A stretch of DNA of 10,387 bases, taken from NCBI GenBank assembly GCA_035542155.1, contig DATKLX010000104.1, positions 1 to 10,387 of the forward strand, read 5' to 3'. Positions 1-6,581 of the stretch are shown piece by piece; position 1 is the stretch's first letter; each line of letters starts with the position of its first letter. The translations under genes and the position numbers were made by a program. Source of the stretch: DATKLX01 sp035542155 (GTDB lineage Bacteria; Chloroflexota; Anaerolineae; Anaerolineales; Anaerolineaceae). The notes under the pieces were generated by a model. The model was not told the DNA's origin and ran no database searches. It worked only from the letters and a program-made list of their open reading frames with translations.

Positions 1-647
1 GCGCTCCTGCCGGTCGCACGATCAGCGTTTCAGGGACCGGTAAGGTTACCCTGACCCCGGACATTGCCTACGTGAGCATCGGCGTGCATACCGAGGCGAA
101 AGACGCCAAGACCGCCCTATCCACCAATAACACCAACGTCCAGAAAGTGGTCAACGCGATCAAAGGCGCGGGCGTAGATGCCAAAGACATCCAAACCACC
201 AATTTTAACATCTATCCGTCCAACCAGTACGGTCCCAACGGCCAGGTGACGGAGACCAAATATGCCGTCGACAACACCGTCTACGTGACCGTGCGCAAGC
301 TGGACGGCCTGGGCAGCCTGCTCGACACCGTGGTCACCGCAGGCGCGAACACGGTCAACGGGATCCAGTTCGATGTGGCCGATAAGAGCGCTGCGACCTC
401 CGAGGCCCGCAAGCAGGCCATTCAGGACGCGCGTAAACAGGCGGAAGAATTGGCCGCTGCCGCCGGCGTCAAGGTGGGTGAGATCCAGTCGATCAGCATC
501 TTCACCAACGCGCAGCCTTTACCCTACTATCAGAACTACGGCAAGGGCATGGGCGGCGGCGCCGCGGCTCCGGAAGTAGCCGTGCCCATCTCTTCCGGTC
601 AGATGATCCTTACCGCTGACGTCAGCATCGTCTACGCGATCCAGTAA
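1..647 (+). CDS. SIMPL domain (DUF541) protein, 5'-truncated by window edge
   Basis: The reading frame is open from base 3 and ends at TAA 645-647, giving 214 residues with no start in the window. A GTG at 72 lies inside the conserved first strand of the domain, so it is not the start. Visible SIMPL/DUF541 features are the opening ISVSGTGKVTLTPDIAYVSIG, the mid-domain V-x-N-T-V-x-V-x-V stretch, the helix rich in EARKQAIQDARKQAEELA, a Gly/Ala-rich loop and the closing strand ADVSIVYAIQ. Family knowledge: these are secreted or periplasmic proteins related to E. coli YggE and the IRAK-binding SIMPL protein, with no established enzymatic activity; some YggE-like members are linked to oxidative stress. 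The missing N-terminus would be expected to carry a signal peptide. The gene converges with the membrane protein at 734-1678. The family call is confident; the function is not known. Confidence 0.88.
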   Translation, partial: APAGRTISVSGTGKVTLTPDIAYVSIGVHTEAKDAKTALSTNNTNVQKVVNAIKGAGVDAKDIQTTNFNIYPSNQYGPNGQVTETKYAVDNTVYVTVRKLDGLGSLLDTVVTAGANTVNGIQFDVADKSAATSEARKQAIQDARKQAEELAAAAGVKVGEIQSISIFTNAQPLPYYQNYGKGMGGGAAAPEVAVPISSGQMILTADVSIVYAIQ

Positions 648-670
648 CGCTCAAAACGCCCCAACATGGT

Positions 671-705
671 TGCAGGCCGGCCCGATGGAATCGGGCCGGC
701 CTGCA
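671..705. terminator. Strong hairpin between convergent genes, probable bidirectional terminator
   Basis: A perfect 15-bp GC-rich stem (671-685 with 691-705) closes a 5-nt loop TGGAA. A further AACAT/ATGTT pair (663-667 with 705-709) could extend it across a bulge. It sits 23 nt after the stop of the SIMPL gene and 28 nt after the stop of the convergent - strand gene, which is where a shared terminator is expected. Neither side has a long uninterrupted T-run, so it is not a textbook intrinsic terminator. It may instead block converging transcription or protect 3' ends. Confidence 0.6.
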
Positions 706-733
706 TGTTAGAAGATCAAAAGATTATTTTATG

Positions 734-1678
734 TTACACGGTCCGGGCTTTCGCCCGTGAGCGCTCTCCAGCTTCAACGGGTGGAGATGAAACCGGGCCA
801 GTCATCATAAACAAGGCCATCCAGCCGCAGATGCTGAAGTAACCGGTATGCCAGATGATAAAACCGATCCCACCCCAGGCATTGAGATCTCTTGTCTCAT
901 GGACAACCAAAAGGGCATCCCGAACAGCTTGAAATCCGAACTGGAAGGCCGGTTCAGGATTTTGCATTTGAAGCTGGGCAAGGGCACTGGGCCAATATTC
1001 AATGGGTAAATGATAGAAGAGCGAATAGAAACCGTATCCGATCGCAAAGATGGACAGGATGATGGTCAACACCCTGAACCGGCGCGTATTGGCCCACGCG
1101 GCCGTATTGCGATACGAAAATAACTTGCGCAGGCTCATAATGAGCATGGGGATTATGGACAGGAATGCCAGCCCCCACAGGGTCTCTTCAATGGCAAAGA
1201 GCACATCGATCTTGGTAATGGTGGCAGCGGTCGCAAAGAAATTAGCAATCAAGATGCACGAAAAGAAGACGATGGGCGCCCGGGTTTGCAGAAAGGCGGC
1301 GACCCTGTTCTCTGCAGGAATGAGTTCTGGGACATCCGTATTCATGCGCAGCAGGCTTTTCGCGATCAGACCGGCAAAAGATAGCTCGGCGAAGATGGCG
1401 AGGAAGCGGATCCAGAGGGAGCTGTTCAGCAGGGAATCGAACCAGGCCAGCTGTTCCAGATAACTGGAGACAAAAATAGACCGGTAGAACGCCACACCCA
1501 GGAACACCAATCCAAGCATTCGCATCGTTCCCTGGTACCTGGCATCCACCGGATGAGGGTCTTTCGTGGAACGGATGAACAGGAAAATACAAAGGATCAG
1601 GTTGATGGCATTGATGGTCACCAATGTTCCCCACCAAGCCCATGCCCAGGTCCAGGTAGATTCCGTCGCAGCTGGCAT
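734..1678 (-). CDS. Seven-helix integral membrane protein of unknown function
   Basis: The product is 314 residues. I do not recognise the family. Hydrophobic segments lie at about residues 14-36, 52-72, 86-110, 133-152, 160-184, 202-224 and 268-292, so seven membrane helices are likely. The first 13 residues are Trp-rich (TWTWAWAWW), and the Arg-rich C-terminal tail is probably cytoplasmic. A roughly 40-residue loop (225-267) separates helices 6 and 7. No signal peptide, ATP-binding or protease motif is visible. The ATG at 1678 is supported by GAGGAGG 7 nt upstream. It follows glpX on the same strand after a 107-bp gap containing a purine-rich mRNA stretch, and its 3' end faces the SIMPL gene. 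Co-transcription with glpX is possible but not shown, and I saw no convincing promoter directly upstream. Confidence 0.75.
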   Translation of the reverse strand: MPAATESTWTWAWAWWGTLVTINAINLILCIFLFIRSTKDPHPVDARYQGTMRMLGLVFLGVAFYRSIFVSSYLEQLAWFDSLLNSSLWIRFLAIFAELSFAGLIAKSLLRMNTDVPELIPAENRVAAFLQTRAPIVFFSCILIANFFATAATITKIDVLFAIEETLWGLAFLSIIPMLIMSLRKLFSYRNTAAWANTRRFRVLTIILSIFAIGYGFYSLFYHLPIEYWPSALAQLQMQNPEPAFQFGFQAVRDALLVVHETRDLNAWGGIGFIIWHTGYFSICGWMALFMMTGPVSSPPVEAGERSRAKARTV

Positions 1679-1761
1679 ACACTCGCCTCCTCGTCATGTC
1701 TTTATTTACAAATTTCTCCGAATGGTTCGCCCCTATCCGAGGAACGTTCTCGTTTTTTCCG

Positions 1762-1787
1762 TTCTTCTTTCTCTTTTCTCTTCTTCT
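1762..1787. repeat. Polypyrimidine:polypurine mirror repeat at the glpX 3' end
   Basis: Twenty-six consecutive pyrimidines lie on the + strand. The core 1769-1782 (TTCTCTTTTCTCTT) is a perfect mirror repeat, and the outer arms (TTCTTC-type on both sides) continue the symmetry with one extra T on the left. Pyrimidines continue back to 1747 with only two G interruptions. On the mRNA-like - strand this is a GA-rich tract that starts at the glpX stop codon (1786-1788). Such mirror tracts can form triplex (H-) DNA; any role here is inference. Confidence 0.6.
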
Positions 1788-2775
1788 AATACTTAAACCT
1801 GCTGATCCGGTCCAGCTTCTCCAGGCGGTGGGTGGCGATAATTTGCCGGACGGTGCTGGTCAGGCCGCGCACGACCAGGCTATCGGTCCGCGCGCCGTGG
1901 GCGAAGTACTCCACCCCGCGCAACAGTTCGCCGTTGGTGATGCCCGTCGCGGCAAAGAAGACGTCATCCGAGGCGACCAGGTCGTTCATGCAAAGAACCC
2001 GGTTGAAGTCGTAGCCCAACTCGCGGCCGCGGTTCAGCTCGCCCTCGTCGCGGGCATAGAGCATGCCCTGGATGTTGCCGCCCATGGCCTTCAGCGCACA
2101 GGCTGCCAGCACGCCCTCCGGCGTCCCGCCGATACCGAGCAGGACGTCGATCCCCGAGGCCGGCCAGGCGGTCATCAGCGCGCCGGCGACGTCCCCATCC
2201 GGGATGAGACGGATGCGCGCCCCGGTCTGGCGCACCTCCTGGATGAGCTGCTCGTGGCGCGGGCGGTCGAGGATCACGGTGGTGAGGTCTTCCACCTCCT
2301 CGCCCTTGGCGCGGGCGATCTTGCGCAGGTTCTCCGCCACCGGGGCTTCGATATCGATCACGTCCCTGGCCTCGGGACCGACCGCGATTTTGTGCATGTA
2401 CACGAAGGGCCCCGGGTTGAACATGGTGTCGCGCGGGGCTATCGCCACCGTGGCGATGGCGTTCTGCAGTCCCAGGGCCAGGGGGCGCGTCCCATCGACG
2501 GGATCGACGGCGATGTCCACCTTGGGCAGGCCGCCGGTGCCGAGGCGCTCGCCGTTAAACAGCATGGGCGCCTTGTCTTTCTCGCCCTCTCCGATCACGA
2601 CCACCCCGTCCATTTCAATGGTGTTCAGAATCAGGCGCATGGCGTCCACCGCGCCTTTATCCGCGGCGTTTTTATCGCCGCGGCCCATCTGGCGCGCGGC
2701 AAGAAGCGCCGCCGCCTCCGTCACCCGCACCAGCTCCAACGCCAGGTTTCGAGTCGGTTGGTCGTTCAGCACCAT
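1786..2775 (-). CDS. glpX: Class II fructose-1,6-bisphosphatase
   Basis: This enzyme hydrolyses fructose 1,6-bisphosphate to fructose 6-phosphate, the committed gluconeogenic step in the cytoplasm; in some phototrophs the family also acts on sedoheptulose 1,7-bisphosphate. The product is 329 residues, normal for GlpX. Metal and substrate motifs are all present: GRGDKNAAD (31-39, Asp34), VVIGEGEKDKAPM (59-71, Glu63), DIAVDPVDGTRP (87-98, Asp91/Asp94) and GGTPEGVLAA (216-225, Glu220). I chose ATG 2775 because AGGAGG lies 6 nt upstream. An in-frame TTG at 2796 would add seven residues upstream of that ribosome binding site and is unlikely. The gene lies 189 bp after cdsA on the same strand with a candidate promoter of its own. 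Nothing is missing from the active site, so it should be functional. Confidence 0.95.
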   Translation of the reverse strand: MVLNDQPTRNLALELVRVTEAAALLAARQMGRGDKNAADKGAVDAMRLILNTIEMDGVVVIGEGEKDKAPMLFNGERLGTGGLPKVDIAVDPVDGTRPLALGLQNAIATVAIAPRDTMFNPGPFVYMHKIAVGPEARDVIDIEAPVAENLRKIARAKGEEVEDLTTVILDRPRHEQLIQEVRQTGARIRLIPDGDVAGALMTAWPASGIDVLLGIGGTPEGVLAACALKAMGGNIQGMLYARDEGELNRGRELGYDFNRVLCMNDLVASDDVFFAATGITNGELLRGVEYFAHGARTDSLVVRGLTSTVRQIIATHRLEKLDRISRFKY

Positions 2776-2810
2776 TCTTGCCCTCCTAATGAACAAACCG
2801 GATTACCTCG

Positions 2811-2840
2811 ATAATGCGAATAACGAATTGATTCTAGCAA
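2811..2840 (-). promoter_or_regulatory. Candidate sigma-70-type promoter for glpX
   Basis: On the - strand, TTGCTA (2840-2835, 4/6 to TTGACA) and CATTAT (2816-2811, 4/6 to TATAAT) are separated by 18 nt in an AT-rich stretch. The start would fall near 2804, giving a leader of about 29 nt that includes the glpX ribosome binding site. The match is only moderate. Support comes mainly from position: the 189-bp gap between cdsA and glpX is the largest within the same-strand block. Confidence 0.35.
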
Positions 2841-2964
2841 ATTTCCTAAGATCAGTGGCTACAGAACACAGCCCGATTATTTTCCAGGGAATATTGGAAA
2901 GTCAGTCAGCCTCACAAGCTCGATAAAGTATTTAAGGATATAGGACGATACGGTGGCAAAATAT

Positions 2965-3777
2965 TCAGGAAGGCCATACCCAGATTGCCAGGTAATAGCC
3001 GATGACCCCGGCCCACAGCCAGGTGTCGATGCGGTCCAGGACGCCGCCGTGTCCCGGGATCAGATGGCTCGCATCTTTGACTCCAAACTGGCGCTTGAGC
3101 ATGCTTTCCCCAAGGTCGCCCAGCGGGGTCTCCACAGCCAGGATGAAGCCAACCAGCGCGCCGCGAAGTGGGGTCATTGCTGGGCTGCGCGACGACCACA
3201 GGGCGGCCAGCAGCAACCCACTCACCATCCCGGTGACCACGCCGCCCAGATAGCCTTCCCAGGTCTTGTTGGGGCTCAAGCGCTGGGTGAGCGGGTGCCG
3301 GCCGAAGCGGCGGCCAATAAAATAAGCTCCTCCGTCAGCCAGCCAGACCGAAGGGAGGACCAGTAAGACCCACCATAAACCATCCGGGAGGAAGCGCAGC
3401 GAAACCAGGTAGGCGCCCAGCCAGCCGATGTACAGGATTCCCCCCAGGGTAACGCCAAAATCAGTCGCCGCGTGTTCCGCGCCGCGCTCGTAGGCAACCA
3501 TGTGGAAAACTATCGCCAGCAGGGTCAGGATGGACAGAGCAATGTCCACGCCGGCGAAACCCATCCATGCGCGCTGCAGGGTCAGCGCGACCACACCGCT
3601 TACCACCAGCGCCATCGAAGGGGCCATCCCGCCTTTCCGGAACAGGTTGACGTATTCCCAGGCGGCCAGGCCGAGGATCACGACGACTGCAATTGTGTAG
3701 GGGATTCCACCCAGGGCGATGACGCCCACCCCAATGGGGATCAGAATTATGACGACCTTAAGACGATCAGCCAGCAT
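2965..3777 (-). CDS. cdsA: Phosphatidate cytidylyltransferase (CDP-diacylglycerol synthase)
   Basis: This enzyme converts phosphatidic acid and CTP to CDP-diacylglycerol and diphosphate at the cytoplasmic membrane, the branch point for phospholipid synthesis. The product is 270 residues with about seven or eight hydrophobic segments. The complete CdsA family signature is visible at residues 225-251: S-M-L-K-R, then K-D-A-S-H-L-I-P, then H-G-G-V-L-D-R-I-D. Also visible are the upstream LGDLGES (219-225), SPNKTWEG (168-175) and WLADGGAYFIGRRFG (145-159). The ATG at 3777 overlaps the end of uppS by 11 bp, so translation is probably coupled. In many bacteria dxr and rseP follow cdsA; here a 189-bp gap and glpX follow instead. 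Confidence 0.95.
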   Translation of the reverse strand: MLADRLKVVIILIPIGVGVIALGGIPYTIAVVVILGLAAWEYVNLFRKGGMAPSMALVVSGVVALTLQRAWMGFAGVDIALSILTLLAIVFHMVAYERGAEHAATDFGVTLGGILYIGWLGAYLVSLRFLPDGLWWVLLVLPSVWLADGGAYFIGRRFGRHPLTQRLSPNKTWEGYLGGVVTGMVSGLLLAALWSSRSPAMTPLRGALVGFILAVETPLGDLGESMLKRQFGVKDASHLIPGHGGVLDRIDTWLWAGVIGYYLAIWVWPS

Positions 3778-4528
3778 TGGTTTCGGACTCTTCAGGGGCG
3801 CATTCAGCAGTGGATAATCGTCCGAAACGCCGGTCGCGCTGGCCGTAATTCACCAGCGCACGGCGAAGCTCCTCGCGATCGAAATCCGGCCAGTAGGTCG
3901 GGGTAACATACCATTCGGCGTAAGCCGCCTGCCAGATCAGGAAGTTGCTGATGCGCATCTCCCCCGAGGTACGGATGATCAGGTCCGGGTCTGGCGTGCC
4001 GGCGGTGAACATGTACTGGCTGACCAACTCATCGTTGACCTGGTCGGGGGGAACGCTGTCTTCCATCATCCGCTGGATGGCGCAAACAATCTCGTCTCGT
4101 CCCCCGTAGTTCCAGGCGATTGAAAGGAACAGCCTGGTGTTGTTCTTGGTCGTTTCGACTGCGAACTTGACTTTTTCGGCAAGCTCCGGGTCGAGGCGTT
4201 CCAGGCGGCCGATGTGGCGCAAATGGACGCCTTCTGCGTTAAGCTCCTCCAGTTCCTGGTCGATCACGTCGGCCAGGATGTGCATCAGCCCCTGGACCTC
4301 GTCCGTGGGCCGGCCCCAGTTTTCGGTCGAGAACGCGTAAATGGTCAGGTACTGGATGCCAAAGTCGACGCAGGCCCGGATCACCCGGCGCAGGTTATCC
4401 GTCCCGGCTTTATGGCCGGCCAGGCGGGGAAGCCCGCGCGCGGCGGCCCACCGCCCGTTCCCATCCATGATCATCGCGATATGGGTGGGAAGCCGGCCAA
4501 AAGGTACCAAAGGCTCATCAGGACTCAT
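3767..4528 (-). CDS. uppS: Isoprenyl transferase (undecaprenyl diphosphate synthase type)
   Basis: A cytosolic or membrane-associated cis-prenyltransferase that condenses isopentenyl diphosphate onto farnesyl diphosphate to make the C55 lipid carrier used in wall-polymer assembly. The product is 253 residues, the usual length. Visible motifs are HIAMIMDGNGRWA (16-28, with catalytic Asp22), the following GHKAG (38-42), YAFSTENWGRP (64-74), the AWNYGGRDEI stretch (138-147), and RTSGEMRISNFL then YAEWYV (186-208). The exact chain length made cannot be read from sequence. It starts 16 nt after the frr stop. No good Shine-Dalgarno lies at normal distance from ATG 4528 (GGAGG is 21 nt away), which suggests coupling to frr translation. 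Its end overlaps cdsA. Confidence 0.95.
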   Translation of the reverse strand: MSPDEPLVPFGRLPTHIAMIMDGNGRWAAARGLPRLAGHKAGTDNLRRVIRACVDFGIQYLTIYAFSTENWGRPTDEVQGLMHILADVIDQELEELNAEGVHLRHIGRLERLDPELAEKVKFAVETTKNNTRLFLSIAWNYGGRDEIVCAIQRMMEDSVPPDQVNDELVSQYMFTAGTPDPDLIIRTSGEMRISNFLIWQAAYAEWYVTPTYWPDFDREELRRALVNYGQRDRRFGRLSTAECAPEESETNAG

Positions 4529-4544
4529 GGGCCATACTGGAAGC

Positions 4545-5102
4545 CTATACCTCCAGAATCTCCTTTTGCTTTTTCTCGCCGATCGCGTCGATCTGCTGGA
4601 TGTAGCGGTCGGTCAGCTTTTGAAGCTCTTCCTCGCCGTGCTTCAGATCATCTTCTGAAATCAGCTTTTCATGCTCGAACTCGCGCAGATCCTTCATCGA
4701 ATCGCGGCGGACGTTGCGCACGGCGACGCGGGCTTCTTCGACGCGGTGCTGGACCACTTTGACCAGGTCCCGGCGGCGTTCTTCGGTGAGCGGAGGAAGG
4801 TTGAGGCGGATCACTTTGCCATCGTTGTTGGGAGTCAGGCCCAGCTCAGAGGCCTGAATGGCGCGCTCGATGAACTTAACCGTGGCGGGATCGAACGGGC
4901 GGATCATCAACTGCCGCGGCTCCGGGACCGTGATCGTCGCCAACTGCATCAACGGAGTGGGCGCGCCATAATATTCCACGCTCAACCGTTCTACCAGGGC
5001 CGGCGAAGCCCGCCCGGTGCGGATGGTGGCCAGGTCCTCCTCGAGAGACTGGACCGCGCTTTTCATGCGCATTTCGGCTTCTTTCAGCGACTCCTTGATC
5101 AA
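4545..5102 (-). CDS. frr: Ribosome recycling factor, TTG start
   Basis: RRF works with EF-G to split post-termination ribosomes and release mRNA. From a TTG at 5102 the product is 185 residues, exactly the usual RRF length. It begins MIKESLKEAEMRMKSAV, which aligns without gaps to the start of E. coli RRF as I recall it. AGGAGG lies 5 nt upstream of the TTG. A longer frame starting at 5237 overlaps pyrH and adds an unrelated N-terminus, so I reject it. Conserved blocks are TIRTGRASPALVE, VEYYGAPTPLMQLATI, GLTPNNDGKVIRLNLPPLTEERRRDLVK and ARVAVRNVRRDS. The gene follows pyrH after 79 nt and precedes uppS by 16 nt. The weak start codon may lower expression relative to the neighbouring genes. Confidence 0.94.
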   Translation of the reverse strand: MIKESLKEAEMRMKSAVQSLEEDLATIRTGRASPALVERLSVEYYGAPTPLMQLATITVPEPRQLMIRPFDPATVKFIERAIQASELGLTPNNDGKVIRLNLPPLTEERRRDLVKVVQHRVEEARVAVRNVRRDSMKDLREFEHEKLISEDDLKHGEEELQKLTDRYIQQIDAIGEKKQKEILEV

Positions 5103-5181
5103 TGCGACCTCCTGGTTTGGGGTGGGGGATGGTCCAAATCCCGACTGGGTTAAGGATACCGCAAAACGGTAAAAAAATCCA

Positions 5182-5898
5182 TTACGCGCTGACCAGAGTG
5201 CCCACCGTTTCGCCGAGCAGCGCGCGGCGCAGGGCATCCCGGTCCCACAGGTTGAGCACCAGGATGGGCAGCTTGTTTTCCATACACAGCGAGACCGCGG
5301 TGCTATCCATCACCTGCAGACGGCGGTTGAGCGTTTCGATGTAGGTGAGGTTGTCGAAGCGCACTGCCCCGGGGTTGAGCTTGGGATCGGCGTCGTAGAC
5401 CCCATCGACCTTCGTGGCCTTGATCAGCACGTCCGCGTCGATCTCCATGGCCCGCAGGGCCGCGGCGGTATCGGTCGAAAAATAGGGGTTGCCGGTCCCG
5501 CCGCCAAAGATCACCACCCGGCCCTTTTCCAGGTGGCGGATCGCCCGGCGCCGGATATAGGGCTCGGCGACCGAGCGCATCTCGATCGCGGATTGGACGC
5601 GGGTGTACACCCCGATACGCTCCAGGGCGTCCATCAGGGCCAGGGCGTTCATTACCGTGGCCAGCATGCCCATGTAATCGGCGGTGGCGCGGTCCATCCC
5701 GCGTTCCAGTCCTTCCCGTCCGCGCCACAGGTTGCCTGCGCCGATCACGATGGCCACGTCCACGCCCATATCGTGGACTTCTTTGACGCGCTCGGCGATG
5801 TGCTCCGCACGATAGGGATCGATGCCAAAACCCTGAACAGGGGCCAGGGCCTCTCCGCTCAGCTTGAGCAGAATGCGGTGGTATTTCAACCCATTCAT
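5182..5898 (-). CDS. pyrH: UMP kinase (bacterial PyrH type)
   Basis: It phosphorylates UMP to UDP with ATP in pyrimidine nucleotide synthesis. Bacterial PyrH is a hexameric amino-acid-kinase-fold enzyme, typically inhibited by UTP. The product is 238 residues, normal for the family. Visible motifs are LLKLSGEAL (10-18, phosphate-binding Lys/Ser/Gly), VIGAGNLWRG (51-60), GMDRATADYMGMLATVMNAL (67-86), FGGGTGNPYFSTDTAAALRA (131-150) and KATKVDGVYDADPK (160-173). ATG 5898 is preceded by GAGGAGG. The gene lies just after the intrinsic terminator that ends the rpsB-tsf segment, so it depends on read-through or on a promoter inside tsf. In E. coli pyrH also sits downstream of an rpsB-tsf terminator. 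Confidence 0.96.
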   Translation of the reverse strand: MNGLKYHRILLKLSGEALAPVQGFGIDPYRAEHIAERVKEVHDMGVDVAIVIGAGNLWRGREGLERGMDRATADYMGMLATVMNALALMDALERIGVYTRVQSAIEMRSVAEPYIRRRAIRHLEKGRVVIFGGGTGNPYFSTDTAAALRAMEIDADVLIKATKVDGVYDADPKLNPGAVRFDNLTYIETLNRRLQVMDSTAVSLCMENKLPILVLNLWDRDALRRALLGETVGTLVSA

Positions 5899-5918
5899 AC
5901 TACCTCCTCATTTGAAAA

Positions 5919-5942
5919 GAAGCCAACCTTTCGGTTGGCTTC
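5919..5942 (-). terminator. Intrinsic terminator with GAAA loop between tsf and pyrH
   Basis: On the - strand a perfect 10-bp stem (5942-5933 with 5928-5919) closes a GAAA tetraloop, a stable GNRA-type loop. The 3' arm runs into TTTTC. It starts 8 nt after the tsf stop codon and ends 20 nt before the pyrH ATG. It should reduce transcription into pyrH-frr-uppS-cdsA, so the rpsB-tsf part is expressed more. Complete termination would leave pyrH needing another promoter. Confidence 0.8.
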
Positions 5943-5949
5943 CCCTTGC

Positions 5950-6564
5950 TTACTCGACGGTACTGCTTTCACCCAACTCCCAACGGGCAAACCGCCTGAT
6001 GATGACATTTTCGCCGACGCTGGCGACGGTCTGGCTGAGCAACTGCTGGATGGTGAGGTTCTCATCGCGGATATAGACCTGGCGGAGGAGCACCGTCTCA
6101 TCCTTGTACTTCTTCAGGTAGCCTTCGACGATGCGGGGAATGACGGTTTCGGGCTTGCCTTCTTCGCGTCCCCTGGCGGCGGCCTTCTGGGTTTCGCGCT
6201 CGATCACCTCGGCAGGGATGTCCTCGTCGCGGATGTAGAGCGGCGATGCGGCGGCGATCTGCAGAGCGATCTCGTGGGCAAAGGTGCGGAAAGTCTCCGA
6301 GCGGCCGACGAAATCGGTCTCGCTGTTAACTTCGACCATCACGCCTACCCGGCCGTTGCCATGCGAGTAGATCTCGACGACGCCCTGGGATGCCTCGCGG
6401 TCGGCGCGTTTGGCAGCGGTAGCCAGACCCTTCTCTCGCAGGATCTCGGTGGCTTTGTCAAAATCGCCGTTGGCCTGTTCGAGAGCCTTGCGGCAGTCGA
6501 GGACGCCCGCGCCGGTCTTTTCGCGGAGCTGCTTGATCATTTCGGTGGTAATAGCGGTAGCCAT
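5950..6564 (-). CDS. tsf: Elongation factor Ts, short form
   Basis: EF-Ts is the guanine nucleotide exchange factor for EF-Tu. The product is 204 residues, like the short Thermus-type proteins and well below the roughly 283 of E. coli, so much of the second core subdomain and coiled-coil is absent. Visible motifs are the N-terminal UBA-like stretch QLREKTGAGVLDCRKAL (12-28), EKGLATAAKRADREASQG (44-61), and the exchange-site region EVNSETDFV (78-86, with Thr83-Asp84-Phe85-Val86). The C-terminal half (150-198) is also EF-Ts-like. ATG 6564 follows the rpsB stop by 17 nt with a modest AGGGA upstream, the classic rpsB-tsf pairing. An intrinsic terminator follows directly. The short form is normal for many lineages and is not a sign of damage. 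Confidence 0.95.
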   Translation of the reverse strand: MATAITTEMIKQLREKTGAGVLDCRKALEQANGDFDKATEILREKGLATAAKRADREASQGVVEIYSHGNGRVGVMVEVNSETDFVGRSETFRTFAHEIALQIAAASPLYIRDEDIPAEVIERETQKAAARGREEGKPETVIPRIVEGYLKKYKDETVLLRQVYIRDENLTIQQLLSQTVASVGENVIIRRFARWELGESSTVE

Positions 6565-6581
6565 GCGTTCAATCCCTTTTT

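Noticed and set aside
1737..1758. CGAG...CTCG followed by TTTTTT on the + strand
   Set aside because: The stem is only 4 bp (or has no loop if extended), and no + strand gene ends upstream of it.
1696..2814. 372-residue open frame on the + strand
   Set aside because: It is antisense to the complete glpX gene. Its His/Ala/Gly-rich translation is typical of a shadow frame in GC-rich DNA.
2881..2900. TTTCCA...TGGAAA hairpin after cdsA as a terminator
   Set aside because: The stem is short and AT-rich with an 8-nt loop and no T-run. It could not be supported as the end of the operon.
5165..5181. TACCG-TTTTG-CGGTA hairpin with a T7 run after pyrH
   Set aside because: On the - strand the T-run lies before the hairpin, not after it, and the stem is only 5 bp, so it is not an intrinsic terminator for pyrH.
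5103..5237. Longer frr start at 5237
   Set aside because: It would overlap the end of pyrH and give about 45 extra residues unlike RRF. TTG 5102 with AGGAGG gives the exact family length.
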